DNA of 64,000 bases from Merluccius polli (GCA_030340625.1 JAOPHQ010003994.1:150001-214000); one strand, 5' to 3'. Shown: positions 1-11,990, numbered from the stretch's first letter. Program-made: numbers and translations. Notes: generated from the letters alone by a model not told the origin.

Positions 1-324
1 TATAGACTATAGATAATTTACATTTAAGTTTGTGTCTTGTGAACAATGCAATCATATTTCTTGTTCATATTGCACTTTATGTTAAACATAAAAAATAAAC
101 ACCATTTTGTTTTTATTAGCTAATTAATGTATCTGCATTGGTTCCATCATGTACCAAAATTAATTTAATTCAAATAATTAAATACTGACATGCAATTAAG
201 AATAGTTAAATACAAAAGCTTTAGGCCTAATTATTTAGATTATAATATTTTATTAGGTTATTAATGAGTCCCATCATTAATAATAAGTAAAATAAAATTT
301 TAATGTTAACATTATTCTCCTGGC
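1..324. other. AT-rich flank upstream of hAT reading frame
   Basis: This stretch is AT-rich and shows no coding potential on either strand. It ends in a pyrimidine-rich run and CCTGCAG, which reads as a splice acceptor for the transposase exon that follows. It is therefore probably intron or 5' flank of that gene. The upstream exon, if any, lies outside the window. Confidence 0.35.
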
Positions 325-330
325 CTGCAG

Positions 331-2820
331 GTGATTTCTGATGACAGGGAGGTAGGCTGTAGTCAGTCAAAGAATTTGCCAGGGGTGAGGAAAAGCAGGA
401 AAAGACAGCATGAAGAAAGAGAAACAGGAGGACAACAGACAGAAGAAGCAGCAGGGACAGAACAAGGAGAAGCAAGAAGACAACAGACAGGAGAAGCAGG
501 GACAGAACAAGAAGAGAGGGGAGAAGAACAGACAGGAGAAGCAGGGATAGAGCAAGGAGAGAGGGGAGAAGAACAGACAGGAGAAGCAGGGATAGAGCAA
601 GGAGAGAGGGGGGAAGAACAGACAGGAGAAGCAGGGATAGAGCAAGGAGAGAGGGGGGAAGAACAGACAGGAGAAGCAGGGATAGAGCAAGGAGAAACAG
701 GAGGTAACACAGAAGGAGAGGAAGCGAACATAAGTATGATATACACTAAGCCAAATCAACATGACCCTAAACTTTTGCACAAACAAGTGCTCAAAGACCG
801 GACACTGACTTTCCAAAAGGCGTGGTACGACAGGTATCCCTGGTTGCATTTTCAAACGGGCACTGATGGCATTTTGTGTTTCCACTGCTCAAAATATTTC
901 AAGTCAGGTAAACCAGTACAAGCTAAAAGTATAGACACAGCTTTTGTCAGTTCTGGGTTTCAAAACTGGAAAAAGGCCCTTGAAAGATTTTCAATGCATG
1001 AAAAATCAGATGGTCACAAACTGGCTGTGACAACTGCTGCACATGCAAACAGGCCAGTTACTACACACTTGAGCAGTGCAGTTAGTATGCAGCAAGCAGA
1101 AAACAGAGCAAACCTGTTAAAAATAATAGGGGGGGAAATGTTCCTGGCAAGGCAGGGATTGGCCTTCAGAGGGCATGACCATCATGAAGGAAACCACGGT
1201 CAGCTCTTAAAATACAAAGCTGAGGATGATCAATCCTTGAGCAGGTGGTTGGCACAAAAGAGGGGAATGCACACATCATGGGATTGTCAGAATGAACGGA
1301 TAAATTTGATGAGTTCATCAATTATCAGGCAAATTGCAGAGGAAATCCGGTCCTTGCCTGTCCTGCAATACTCCATTATTATGGATGGCACAAGGGATGT
1401 CTCTGGTGTTGAGCAGGAGGCTATCTGTGTACGCCATGTTGACAAGGATTTACAAGTGCATGAAGACTTCGTAGGCCTTTATGAAACAACCATTACAACA
1501 GGGGAAAACCTTGCCAGAATCATTTTAGATGTCCTGGTGAGGCTGAATTTGCCACTATCAGGTCTCAGAGGTCAGGCCTATGATGGTGCTTCAAATATGG
1601 CTGGGAAATACTCAGGTGCACAGGCTGTTATTCAGCGAGCACAGCCACTAGCACCATATATACACTGTGGAGCACATTGTGTGAATTTAGTTACACAACA
1701 AGCTTGCTCAGCCTCATGTGTAGTGCGAAATGCTCTTGACTGGATACATGATCTGGGCACATTTTTTGGGCAGTCTGGTAAGGTGAAAGACAAATTTAGA
1801 GCAATTGTTGCAGCTGAAGGGGAAGCCCCAGCGCTGTCCATCAGGCCTTTATGTCCCACAAGGTGGACTGTACGCTCACCTGCTATCCGTGCTGTTCTCA
1901 GCCAATATGGAATGGTGCTTAGTGCACTGGATGACATGGCTGCAAGTCACTCTGAGTCTGCAAGCCGGGCAGAGGGCTTGCGTGTTCGACTGCAACAGGG
2001 GAATGTTGTCCTGGGACTTCTGGTTGCTTTAGAGGTGATCAATGAGCTAGAGGTCTTAAACAAAGCTCTCCAAAAGAAAACACAAACAATGGAGGGCATG
2101 CTGTCTGCTGTCTCCCTGGTCCAGGACAGCATGAAATCTAAAAGAAATACTGAACACTTTGAGGCAGTCTTTAAGGAGGCAGAGGACAGATGTGCCAGTC
2201 TGTCTCTAGAACCGATTGTTCTACCCCGCACGCAGAGGCCTCCTAAGAGATATTCTGGGCAGGCTCCTGCATACACTCCTCAATCAGCTGTGGAGTTTTA
2301 CAGAGTCGAGTTCTACCGTGTCCTAGACACAGTAGATACACAGATTTCTGAAAGGTTTATGCAACCAGGCATTCAAACTTTGAAAGAAATAGAAAACACT
2401 CTCCTGACTCCCACAGCAAATGATGCTGCGATTCGCAGATATCCCGAGCTTAAAGAAGATGACTTGAGAGTCCAACTGGCCATGTTTAAAAGAAAATACA
2501 AGGTCAGCACCACTGCAGATGCTGTGCATGCCTTAAAGGAAATGCCCCCAGAAGTCCGTGGCCTGTTTGATCAGGTAGAGACACTGGTTAGATTGTTGAT
2601 GGTAGTTCCGATATCATCAGCTGAAGCTGAGCGCAGTTTCAGTGGATTACGGCGTCTTAAAACATGGTTGCGATCAACCATGACGCAAAAACGGCTCAAT
2701 GGCATTGCTGTGTGCCATATCCACCAAGAGAGGCTTGACAGCCTGAAAAAACAGGAAATTGCTCAGCAGTATGTTCAGGGAGTTGAAAGGAGGAGAGATG
2801 TTTTTTGGTCTTTCATTTAA
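331..2820 (+). CDS. hAT-superfamily transposase, ZMYM1-like (TTF zinc finger, DUF4371-type core, hAT dimerisation tail)
   Basis: An uninterrupted 829-codon frame. After a charged N terminus comes a TTF-type zinc finger region (about residues 155-240, with the CFHCSKYF motif and a downstream His). A DUF4371/RNase-H-like core follows (YSIIMDGTRDVSG, then AYDGASNMAG and CGAHCVNLV). The C-terminal hAT dimerisation motif contains SSAEAERSFSGL. The frame opens without an ATG right behind a CCTGCAG acceptor, so it is probably the last coding exon of a spliced gene. The first in-frame ATG is near position 736, after the repeat. hAT transposases cut and paste DNA with 8-bp target duplications. The lack of any stop suggests a young element or a domesticated ZMYM1-like gene. 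I found no terminal inverted repeats that clearly belong to it. Confidence 0.85.
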   Translation: MISDDREVGCSQSKNLPGVRKSRKRQHEERETGGQQTEEAAGTEQGEARRQQTGEAGTEQEERGEEQTGEAGIEQGERGEEQTGEAGIEQGERGEEQTGEAGIEQGERGEEQTGEAGIEQGETGGNTEGEEANISMIYTKPNQHDPKLLHKQVLKDRTLTFQKAWYDRYPWLHFQTGTDGILCFHCSKYFKSGKPVQAKSIDTAFVSSGFQNWKKALERFSMHEKSDGHKLAVTTAAHANRPVTTHLSSAVSMQQAENRANLLKIIGGEMFLARQGLAFRGHDHHEGNHGQLLKYKAEDDQSLSRWLAQKRGMHTSWDCQNERINLMSSSIIRQIAEEIRSLPVLQYSIIMDGTRDVSGVEQEAICVRHVDKDLQVHEDFVGLYETTITTGENLARIILDVLVRLNLPLSGLRGQAYDGASNMAGKYSGAQAVIQRAQPLAPYIHCGAHCVNLVTQQACSASCVVRNALDWIHDLGTFFGQSGKVKDKFRAIVAAEGEAPALSIRPLCPTRWTVRSPAIRAVLSQYGMVLSALDDMAASHSESASRAEGLRVRLQQGNVVLGLLVALEVINELEVLNKALQKKTQTMEGMLSAVSLVQDSMKSKRNTEHFEAVFKEAEDRCASLSLEPIVLPRTQRPPKRYSGQAPAYTPQSAVEFYRVEFYRVLDTVDTQISERFMQPGIQTLKEIENTLLTPTANDAAIRRYPELKEDDLRVQLAMFKRKYKVSTTADAVHALKEMPPEVRGLFDQVETLVRLLMVVPISSAEAERSFSGLRRLKTWLRSTMTQKRLNGIAVCHIHQERLDSLKKQEIAQQYVQGVERRRDVFWSFI
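505..705 (+). repeat. In-frame 45-bp minisatellite inside the transposase frame
   Basis: About four tandem units of 45 bp encode repeats of the type EQGERGEEQTGEAGI, rich in Glu and Gly. The period is a multiple of three, so copy number can change without breaking the frame. Purine-rich on the plus strand. The long frames on the opposite strand are artefacts of this composition. Confidence 0.85.
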
Positions 2821-3535
2821 TGTGCAGTGTATTTTTTTTTGTTGTTGTAACTTTTTCGTTATTGCATTTTTGACAGTTGTGAATAACAGAGCTCCCAAAT
2901 GGGGAGACAAACACACACAGACAGAGAATAAAATAAAATAAATTAAAAACAAACAAAAAAAGAACAGGAAACTACAAGCTGTTCCTATATTTAAAATAGC
3001 TAGTACTTGATCTGTCGTTTGTTTTAAATATTAAATATTAGCCATTTCACCCATTTTTCTTGAGTGCAGTGTATTTTTTGCTGTATACATTTGTTATTGT
3101 TCACACTGTAGTTCATGCTCAAATGAATAAAACGTGTTTTCCATAAGGCATGAGGCTTTGTTGGGTGATTGGCATTTCAGACAGATAACATTTTCATCAG
3201 GCGTTTCATACATAATCATCTATAATGTTCTTTATTTGGGATCAGTATATCAATCCTACAAGCCAGTTGATTATCCCTGCTGTAGTTGTCTTGGCTTATT
3301 GTAATGTTATAGACCTACTACTGTATATGGAGAAAATTTAGATCAGTATTGCGCAACAATCGGGAGATGGGAGCCAGCCCCCCCGAATATTGTTGGGTAT
3401 TTCGCACACTGCAATTAACCCATAGGCTATTACAATAGTAAGCATTTGAGCACTAGTAAATGGCCAAGTTACACAAAAATTATGTTCAGTTGAAATTATT
3501 TTCTGGCAGCTTCGTCCCCCCCAGTTCAAAAATCC
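2821..3535. other. 3' flank of hAT frame, no gene seen
   Basis: AT-rich sequence after the transposase stop, with AATAAA-like motifs near 2928-2940 and 3125 that could serve as polyadenylation signals. No coding similarity was seen. Confidence 0.3.
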
Positions 3536-3539
3536 CATC

Positions 3540-3660
3540 TGCGCCCCTGTGTAAATGGCATCGGCGCATTATTTGTTCGTACTCGCCGATACCGATGCCA
3601 GCATTTTAGCGCGGTATCGGGGCCCCTCCCGATACTAGTATCGGTATCGGTGCAACACTA
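3540..3660 (-). mobile_element. Solo terminal fragment of a hAT MITE family
   Basis: About 110 bp ending in GGTATCGGTGCAACACTA. The same sequence, in the other orientation, forms the left end of the complete element at 59452. Only one end is present here, so this is a truncated copy. Confidence 0.7.
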
Positions 3661-3929
3661 ATTATAAATGACATGTAGATGTAGCGTTAGATGGTTTCAT
3701 CTGCCTAAGGGGGATACATTGAATTATTAAGTTATACACACATGTACACAGGCGCACCTACTGATCTACTACCCCAGGGCTCTGGGAGAGGGTTGTTAGC
3801 ATTGCAGTGATAATCCAGTGCAGAGGACCATTTCTAAGGCTGTTATCTTTGCTATTATGGTTTAAAAACATATTACGCCATCTAAATTAAAATGCCACCT
3901 AAATTAGTCAATTGTCAAATTAAGAGTGT

Positions 3930-3962
<33 letters not shown>

Positions 3963-5508
3963 AGCAAACACATAGCAAATGTTTACCTCATTTCACCGAG
4001 AGGTTTTTGTCTCTTTTGCGTTTATCTCTGTAATTTCTATAACAGTAGTCATACAGCAAACCAGGCCTGTTGTGCCAATACTTGGTAATGACCTTTGCTC
4101 TTAATCAGATGACTATAGCAAGTGAGAATTGCTTTTCAGCTCCACAGTTCTGCAGGTTTTTAGTAAATATTCAATATTCGTGACTTTGCTATTCATTAAA
4201 TGAATAGCTCTATGGAAATAATTCTGCTCATGAAAAAAAGGACATTTGCTTTTTCATTTTGTTTTATCCCGAAACATTTTAGACCTGCTTGAATGTATTT
4301 TTTGGATAGTTATATTATTATTAAACATTGCTCTGAATGTCACATCCATTCATTTATATAAACCATTAATGTGCAGGAGAATAACCAAAAGAATAACTTT
4401 GTCATTAGCTACAAAAAAAATAACAATTTAATTAAATCTCCCATAACAGATAACAATTATATTATAATTTGCATTCATATATATATATATATATATAGTG
4501 GAGAGGCAAATGTGAGAAGGCACTGTTGTGGCAATGAGAATGAATCTTTATGAGATATTGCGTCTAGGACAGATGAGACTTCTAAATGTTAAAGTAACAC
4601 ACAACAGTTGTAGGATTACCAAAAGTATTTAATGTATGCATACAAGAGTCCCCTCTCTAATAGAGTGGCCCAGATCATTGTGACACAGAGTGTTTTATCT
4701 CAGTTTGGCCCCCTCCCCGGGCATCCAAGACGAGATTAACTTAAGTTGGGCCTGACAGGAGATGAGAATCAGGAGATGACTTGAGGTGTTACTTCATGAC
4801 CTCCCCACACCCCACCAGATCAAACATAGCATTGTCTTCCCGGGCGGGTCATCTGACCCCTTGACCACCCCCTGGAGTGGATAAAGGCATTGTAAAACAT
4901 TTGGCATGATAAGACATCTGGCAGGATGTCATGTTATGCTAACTTGGATTTTTCTACCACAGCACCTCATCACATACAGGCATACAAAAACACTTGAGGG
5001 CATGTCAATAAAGCAGTTCAAGTGAAGGCTGGTTAATTGAAAGCAAACATCGCTGTTTACTTACATAAGTCAGGGAACAGTTCAGCCTGGATTTGCTTTC
5101 CGCTGCACCAACCTGACTTGTTTGTTTGCAACAAACCATATGGAAATTGTATTGATGCATTCCTTTCATGTTAGCAAACAATATGGGTGGTATGTATTAT
5201 TCATCATACAATTCCAGATGCAGTCAAATCTACTGTGCAGTATTTTATTAGAAATCCTGGAAATATTTCATCTTGAATTTGTGAGATTAGTGTTTATTTA
5301 CTTTGTTACATTTTTTTTTATTCACTCTGATAATTCAACAAATAACACATGTAATAAAACAACAGATCAAATTACATCTTGGTTTCCATTTGTATGCCAT
5401 TCATGCCACAGTACACATTGAGATATAGGATTGGATGATGTATTTTTTATTTACAAGTCCATCATGAATTGACAGGGTTCGAAGTGGTGACATTTCTCAC
5501 CTTTTATA
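3661..5508. other. Intergenic, no gene recognised
   Basis: Contains a (GA)n microsatellite at about 3931-3966 and a short (AT)n run near 4478. The block at about 4600-5010 has unusual CCCC-rich patches and could be an old LTR or unclassified repeat, but I could not place its ends. Short open frames here have no recognisable domains. Confidence 0.3.
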
Positions 5509-6069
5509 CCATGGCCCAGGTAAATACTCGATTCTGATTGGCTGGAGAGGTATGCAATATTTTTTGATACATCCACGGCCAGGACGCAAGCAGCCTCATC
5601 ACTGGTCTAAAAATGAATGTGCAAAACGAAACGTTAGACACTGTCAACATGGACCGGACTCGGGGGGACTACGTTTAGAAAGCTTCCCCATTGCCATATC
5701 GTTACTAAGATCGTCTCTATTTACTGGAGTAATAAGGTAATGTCCGCATTCCATAAGAAATCTCATGTTAACTGACATTAGGCATTAGTCAGACCCAGGC
5801 ATTAGTCAGACCCATATATTTCTCCGGTCATTTGCCGTTTGTTTACAGGCACACGCAAAGTAGTGCGAGCTAAAAGTTGTGCTTTTAAAACAGAATTACG
5901 CCAAAATATGAATCAACACCCTTATATTTTTATTAATTCGTAAGTGGCCATGGTATAACAGGATAATCCAGTGCATGTATCAAAAAATAATGCACTTCGC
6001 AGAGGCAAACTCCACGCGTCATGCATTATTATTCGCTACATGCACACCTCGTCGTGGATTATCCCTTAC
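5509..6069 (+). repeat. Interspersed repeat family A, copy 1
   Basis: Starts around ACCATGG and ATACTCGATTCTGATTGG and ends around CACCTCGTCG and ATTATCCCTTA. Related copies lie at 36228-36594 and, nested in a hAT, at 59840-60187. The shared ends across three copies define a repeat family. Its class is unclear because no target duplication was found. Confidence 0.6.
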
Positions 6070-6351
6070 ATAACAATGCAAATACTGACTGTGGTGTTGC
6101 TCCCATACAGTAAAAATTTTCAACTTGATGTCAGCTGAGGTTTAATTCAAAAAAGTAACATCTTACCAGACGTAAAGTCTGGTAAAACATCAATAACTTT
6201 GACAAATACTCATCACAGTTGGTTTTTTTTCCACATCTGCCTTCTAACGGAGTGGCACCGTTGTTGAAGCCATTCATCGATGGTCCTGGCCGGGCCCCAC
6301 CACCAGATCCATTGCCTCTCGGGCGTCAATGCCTCTCCCATTCACTTTCTA

Positions 6352-6817
6352 TAGGCCCTTTTCACAGTGATGTCAGTTAATTTCCGCCTTTAGCAGTTTA
6401 TCTGTATTTCCATTTTACTGTCGCACCAAAGAAAATTCCAATAGTATCTGTCTCAGGAATGCTCAACAACAATTCAAAGTAATTTCGAAAGGTAAAGTTA
6501 AGACTAATAATGTTTACGTATTTGCCATCGTTTTTTTCTTGGTAACATTATCGATAATTTCCAATTTACCACTCTGTAACTGCCTCCGATGGTTAGGAAA
6601 CTAGGCTAGCTAGCAGCAACAGGTAAAATATGCATTGCTGCCTGCCTATGCTGTAACAAGTTTAATTACGCTTTATGTTAAGCATTTACTTTTAAATGTA
6701 TTTCGTAATTTCTACCAGTACAAGCGACTTGGTGAACTCCATGTTTCGGACCGGAAGTAAATATAACCCATTTCGAGTCAGAATGGAACATGTCTGACGT
6801 CATGTGAAAAGGGCCTA
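6352..6817. mobile_element. MITE with GGCCCTTTTCACA termini
   Basis: The ends are TAGGCCCTTTTCACAGTGA and, inverted, TGTGAAAAGGGCCTA, with a TA dinucleotide on both sides. The TA boundary suggests Tc1/mariner or a Harbinger-like element, about 466 bp long, with no coding capacity. The classification is inference. Confidence 0.6.
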
Positions 6818-7260
6818 TTGGAGGCGTTAATGCTTGGCGAAAATGATTATGGGATGGCTTGTGTGCGGATGGTGGCTTGCGGTGCATTGAAGTGGTGGGA
6901 CAAAAGTTGAACTTCAGTTAACTTTATGCAAATGAGGTGCGTAGTGTGGCGCACATTTGGGCATGTGATTGGACAATCGACATTCAGTGAGTACTGGCGG
7001 ACCAATGGGTCTGTGGCGGACTCATTTTGAGTTTCATTTCCTGGTTTTAAGCACTTCCACTGACAACTCCCACAGCAGGAACTAAAGAGGGCGAGGTGTG
7101 GTGCCACGCGATTGGTCGGGCCGGGCTGTTAATGGGGCTGGCGTCTGTGGTCTCAGACACTACTATTATCCGTCTCTTCTGCTGCCACTCCACATACACG
7201 TCCTTACGCTGTCTCTATCACTTTATACGGCCATATCGGTTCTAGTTTTGTTGTGTTTGA
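6818..7260. other. Downstream flank of nmur1
   Basis: This would contain the 3' untranslated region of nmur1, which is transcribed leftwards. I saw no clear AATAAA on the minus strand close to the stop codon. No other gene was recognised. Confidence 0.3.
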
Positions 7261-7803
7261 TCAGCATGCAAAGCTGGTCTCGTCCTCCTTCTCGCCGTAG
7301 ATGCCCCCTTCCACGTCACCCTCAACAACCGCTAAGCCGCCGTTGGTGGGTGGGGCGGCAGCGTCACTCAGCGTGCTCCGCAGCGTCACCCTGGTGACGC
7401 TGAACGAGTGCCCCCGGGGAGGTGGCTGGCGGGGCCAGTGGCACATGACCTCCTTGAACATCTCCCTGAAGCGCGTGGACATGAGGTTGTAGAGGATGGG
7501 GTTGACGGCGGAGCTGAGATAGAAGAAAACGCCGGAGAGCAGGTGGACGTACTGGAAGGTCTCCAGGTGGTTGATGGTCCAATCACTGATGAAGCTCCAC
7601 ATGAGGCGGTCTGTGTGAAACGGCGCCCAGCAGATGCCGAACACCACCACCAGGACAACTGGGGAAAGGAGAGATAGAGGGAGAGAGAGGGGGAGACAAA
7701 GAGAGCGACAGAGAGAGAGACAGAATGGGAGATAAAGAGAGAGACAGCAATAGAGATAGAGAAACAGAGAGGGAGAGAAAAAGACAGAGAGAGCGATAGA
7801 GAC

Positions 7804-7863
<60 letters not shown>

Positions 7864-10689
7864 GGAGAGAGAAAGAGAGAGATGAATGAATGAAATTGTA
7901 TTGTATTTCACATACATAAATACTGTACGCTCTCTGCTGTGTATTGAAATGCTCTACAACAATTTTTCTTTTCACTAAATCTTAAAGGAGCGACAATTTC
8001 CCCAATAGCATTGCAGTATTGCATTCGATGCATCTGTGAATCTATTAAAAAACAGCATGCACTTTAAAAGGTACTTCTATAGCTGTCTGAGCTGTTAAGT
8101 GAACATAAAGTGAAAGTGGCCCAAAGCCACCCCTGTTGGCGCATTTTCTCTTTCTGTTTACAGAACAGCTGTTTCACTCATTCAATGAAACACTGTTTCC
8201 ATGGGAAACAAAGCAACTTTTCCAAAATATATATGGAATATCTTCACTTCTGGATTGTAGTAACAAATACTGCAGTCACTGTGAATGCAATATTTGTGAC
8301 GAGTGAGATTTGACATGATTCAAATAATTCTAATTAATAATAATAATAATCCTGTGTGTGGCGATATTCTCTGATTGGTTATAACGTCTTGTTTGTGTTG
8401 ATATCATGTGCTTCATGGGGTTGCTTGTTGCATTTCCTTACATGGACCGGCCATGTCTCTTAGCCATCTGAAAATGTCAATGTCCCAAATTCTGGTCCCA
8501 TGTGTATAACTTTGACCTTGATGCTTCTTCCCCTTGAGCAAAGTGGACGAATAATTCAGAGTACTAGTCACATTTGGAACAGCGAAACGTTTGCGCCAAA
8601 GGATATACTGCAAAAAGGATGACCCAAAATGTCAAACAGCTTGCCTTTGACATTTTACCATGCCCCCTCCCCCAGTCATTATTCAATAAGTGATGAATAT
8701 TGTTTAACATGAAAAAAAGAAAAAGCAATTCAAAATGAGGTGAGGAGTGTCAGTACAATGCTTAATAGGAGTCCCTGCATAAGGAGATAAGACAGCGAGC
8801 AATAAATGTTTCCACCGTCCGCAGTCTGGTTGCTTAAAGCATCTTGCATGAATTGTTGAGTGCTTTTGACAGCCAGGGTCCTGTGAACAATGACATGTAT
8901 CAGCTCAGCTCAGTGTCCTTTGATTTAAAGATAGCACAGGTTATAATTTACTGCTATTACCATCATATGCCATGAGGTATGGCTCCTTACCCTTATGTGA
9001 CTTATCTCATAAATCAACATTTCAGGAAGATGTCGGGATGGCAAAACGGCTCTGTGTTTGAGCGATTATGTCAAAGAAAGTTCCCCCTCTTCCCCTTAGC
9101 ACTCACAATAGCCCAACCTCTGAGTGGACTATAGGCTTTACTATGCTGGAAGTCATGCACTCCTTTCCTGCACCTACAACTAAGTCCCATCGAGGTGATT
9201 GATGAGGCTTCATGCAGATGTTTACATGGATGAATGTACACAAGGTATATGAAGAGTTTCAGCATGAACATTACAATATGCAATGTCATTCTCCATAGTA
9301 ACGTTAATTCAAGCAATTACAATATGAATGCATCCTAATATTGTCCTCTGGTGCCATGAGAGATTTTGGGGAATTTGATTACCAAGTATAAACAGAAGTT
9401 ATACTTAAGAATAGAATATAAACCCAATTTTTGAATGTCACATCTTTTAATGCTCAGTCAAAGATATGATTCGGCCCAGACTGTATGACCCCAATCATAA
9501 TTTACTAAGTTCTTACTGACCCTGTCTGGCTTCATTTATGAAGCTGATACCGCGATATAAAATATAAGCCATTAAAGCTGCAATGTCATTTTTTTTACAT
9601 TTAACGCACCAGTGCTCCCTATATCCACTCATGGCTCTCCACAGACCACAGCTAATTATAATCTTCATTATAAGTGGTGGCAATGTAATGGTTCAAACCA
9701 ACATTAATACGTTCACTCCTTCATGCTAAAGCTCTGGTTCAACACAACCACCTCTCTTGATACTTACATAACATCTTTGTGACCTGACGATGGCGGGCTT
9801 TCTGCTGCTGTCTGCGGACGTTGCAGAAGCTCTCCTGGCCCGAGCTCGACTTAGCCTTGAAGACCTGCAGCATCTTCTCACGCTTTAGATGCAGGCCAAT
9901 GAGCAGGTAGAGCACACTGATGGTGAGCATGGGCAGCACGAAGAACACCAGCGTGGTCACCTGGATGGTCAGGTTGTACCACTGAGTGCTCAACGGCATG
10001 CAGATGGCCGAGTCTGGCATGTCCATGGCGTTCGATGTGTTAACACCTGCGGCAGGGGATCGGCTGGGCAGGGTGGCGATGCCATGCAGGCTGGTGTTTG
10101 GCAGTGCACATAGAACAGAAACGCTCCACACAGTCAGGATGACCCGCTTGGCGTGGGTGCGCGTCACTACGTATTTTGCGCGCAGTGGGTGCACCACGGC
10201 GATGTAACGCTCCACGCTCAGTGCCGTCACGTTGAGGATGGAGGCGAAGCACACCATCTCGAACAGGAAGGTCTTGAAGTAGCAGCCACCCTTCCCCAGC
10301 AGGAATGGGTAGTTCTGCCACATCTCGTACAGCTCCAGCGGCATGCCCAGCAGCAGCACCAGCAGGTCCGAAACCGCCAAGCTGAACAGGTAGTAGTTGG
10401 TGGGAGTCCACATCACCTTGTTGCGGGTGATGACGGTGCATGTGAGCACGTTGCCGATGGCACCCACCAGGAAGATGGCGAGGTAGGTGAGGCAGACCGG
10501 GAGGAACATAGGAGAGCGACGGGTCCCCCGGTACTTCTCCAGATACTCTTCGTCTGTCAGACATGCATCTTCCAGCTCCATGTGACTCAGATTCAGGGCA
10601 GCCGTTAGGTTGTTGCAGCTTAATTGTGGCAGACAAGCAAAGCCATCTCGGCTGCCAGTCAGCTCAAAAGTACAATTGTAGCTCGACAT
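7261..10689 (-). CDS. nmur1: Neuromedin U receptor 1-like G-protein-coupled receptor
   Basis: Two coding exons, 10689-9768 and 7658-7261. The donor is T|GTAAGTA and the acceptor CCCCAG|TTG. The junction restores a Met-Leu-Phe run and gives 439 residues. The rhodopsin-like receptor has TM1 at about residues 62-84, Glu-Arg-Tyr at 160-162 and a likely disulfide C136-C230. It also has CWAPFH in TM6 and NPILY in TM7. N-glycosylation sites are at N5, N27 and N33. Stretches such as LELYEMW, LNVTALSVERY, RQVTKML and VVVFGICWAPFH match NMUR1 better than NMUR2. The family binds neuromedin U and S at the plasma membrane and couples to Gq. The intron between TM5 and TM6 is typical of this family. Which teleost paralogue it is cannot be settled here. 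Confidence 0.95.
7661..7882. repeat. Long (GA)n tract abutting the nmur1 exon 2 acceptor
   Basis: About 220 bp of GA-rich sequence with a pure GA core near 7807-7861. On the transcribed minus strand it reads (CT)n and directly precedes the CCCCAG acceptor. It therefore forms the polypyrimidine tract of the nmur1 intron. Confidence 0.9.
7883..9767 (-). other. Remainder of the nmur1 intron between TM5 and TM6 exons
   Basis: About 1.9 kb without recognisable genes or clear transposon ends. Short frames here lack domain similarity. Confidence 0.6.
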
Positions 10690-10715
10690 AGTGCTGGGCT
10701 GCCCGGGGTAAGAAT
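10690..10715 (-). other. Likely 5' untranslated part of the first nmur1 coding exon
   Basis: On the minus strand a TTTATTTCTTAG acceptor precedes 26 bases and the ATG at 10689. This implies at least one upstream non-coding exon. Confidence 0.5.
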
Positions 10716-11166
10716 CTAAGAAATAAACATCAAAACAAATATCAACCAGGACTTGCTTCTTTGATGTACATTTTTATTTTTTTGTGCAGATGTACCTCTG
10801 TGGCTAAATAAATAAAATTTAAACAGCTGTCTTAAAATAGAAAGCATTCCTAGCACAGGTTAATAAGAAATGATGCTGATGTGAACATTTGCTGATGTGA
10901 ACATTTGCAAGGATTATGACGGGGATGTTCAAAGGGATTTCATCATGGCTTTTGCACTTGGTGTGACATTGCAGAGCTAATGATATCTTCCATTATGTCA
11001 AATGCATTTCCAATGACCAACATAGAGCATATGCTTTGCTATATGCATATGTCAGGGACTAATTTGGTAGGTCTCATTTGCAAGGCATCAAGGTAGTGCA
11101 ATTCAAAGTATGGCAAGTACCAATCAAGCACAATGAACATTTTAGGCGATAACAGATGGCTGTTTT

Positions 11167-11425
11167 TGGCTGGACCGGCAGGCCAGCCCTATATCTGCGT
11201 CACTGAGTGAGCGAGTGAGTGAGTGATAGAGTTACACCATTGGTCGGAGTGAGTGATGACATGGTTGTTGTTTCCCCATTGGGTGTTGCTCTTTCGAAAT
11301 AAATTGGCACACACAGTCCTCTCTTACATCCTCAGAGAGCGCTTACAAGCACTCTGTTTATTGACAGCTCGATAGATCGAGCTGTCAATAAACAGAGCGC
11401 AAAGGACGGACTCACGGTCCAGCCA
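11167..11425. mobile_element. Small hairpin element with TGGCTGGACCG termini
   Basis: Inverted 11-bp ends (TGGCTGGACCG at 11167 and CGGTCCAGCCA at 11415) enclose a perfect hairpin at 11352-11397. The hairpin has 22-bp arms around a 2-bp centre (arm begins CTCTGTTTATTGACAGC). No coding capacity. A MITE is the likely reading. Confidence 0.6.
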
Positions 11426-11699
11426 CATGCTAGGTTTTGAGCTATTTTTTTTAGGCATTGGAAATATTCACGGACAGATAGACAGCAGAAACCTCACATA
11501 TGTTACTTGTCTTGTGTTATTTTGACCTCTCTAAACTCTGTTTTGAGTTGCAGCTGGAGAGTAGGCTTCGACAAGCAAGGTAACACATACAGGATTGGAA
11601 AGGACACCAGAGTAGAAAAACTAAACTTGGACACAGAGGATAGAACCAGACCCAAAATAAAAGGATATCAATATACTGGCATACATGCTGATCTGAAAA

Positions 11700-11990
11700 A
11701 TAGGTACTTTTGGTGACACTGCTTCATCTCCCTCATCGATTTACTATGGGGTTCTTCAAGGTACAATTCTTGGACCACTGCTTTGCTTTATTCACCGTGC
11801 TTCCTCTTGGTGATGTCATTGGCAACTGCAATGTTAACTTTCACTGTTATGCAGATGATCCAGTGACCGGCTACCATAACTAGTTCCCAAATGGTCAAAT
11901 CAATTAATGTCTGACATCAAAAGCTGTACATCAACAACTTTCTTCACCTTAAACAAGCTGATGTAATTCTATTATACCCTCTTTCAAATA
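11700..11990 (+). pseudogene. L2/Rex-type LINE reverse transcriptase fragment
   Basis: Broken frames read YGVLQGTILGPLLCF, then LPLGDVIGN and VNFHCYADD. These are the conserved PQGSVLGPLLF and YADD regions of a non-LTR reverse transcriptase. At least one frameshift separates the two parts. Weak matches to the C-terminal tail may continue to about 12500. Confidence 0.65.

Noticed and set aside
363..885. Two long minus-strand frames opposite the hAT transposase start
   Set aside because: They are shadows of the purine-rich minisatellite on the plus strand, low-complexity Ser/Cys/Leu repeats without domains.
7261..7975. Upstream extension of the nmur1 exon 2 frame into Ser/Leu repeats
   Set aside because: The extension reads through the (CT)n intronic tract. 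The CCCCAG acceptor at 7659 ends the real exon.
9889..10636. Plus- and minus-strand frames overlapping nmur1 exon 1
   Set aside because: They lie in other frames of a clear receptor exon and have no recognisable domain.
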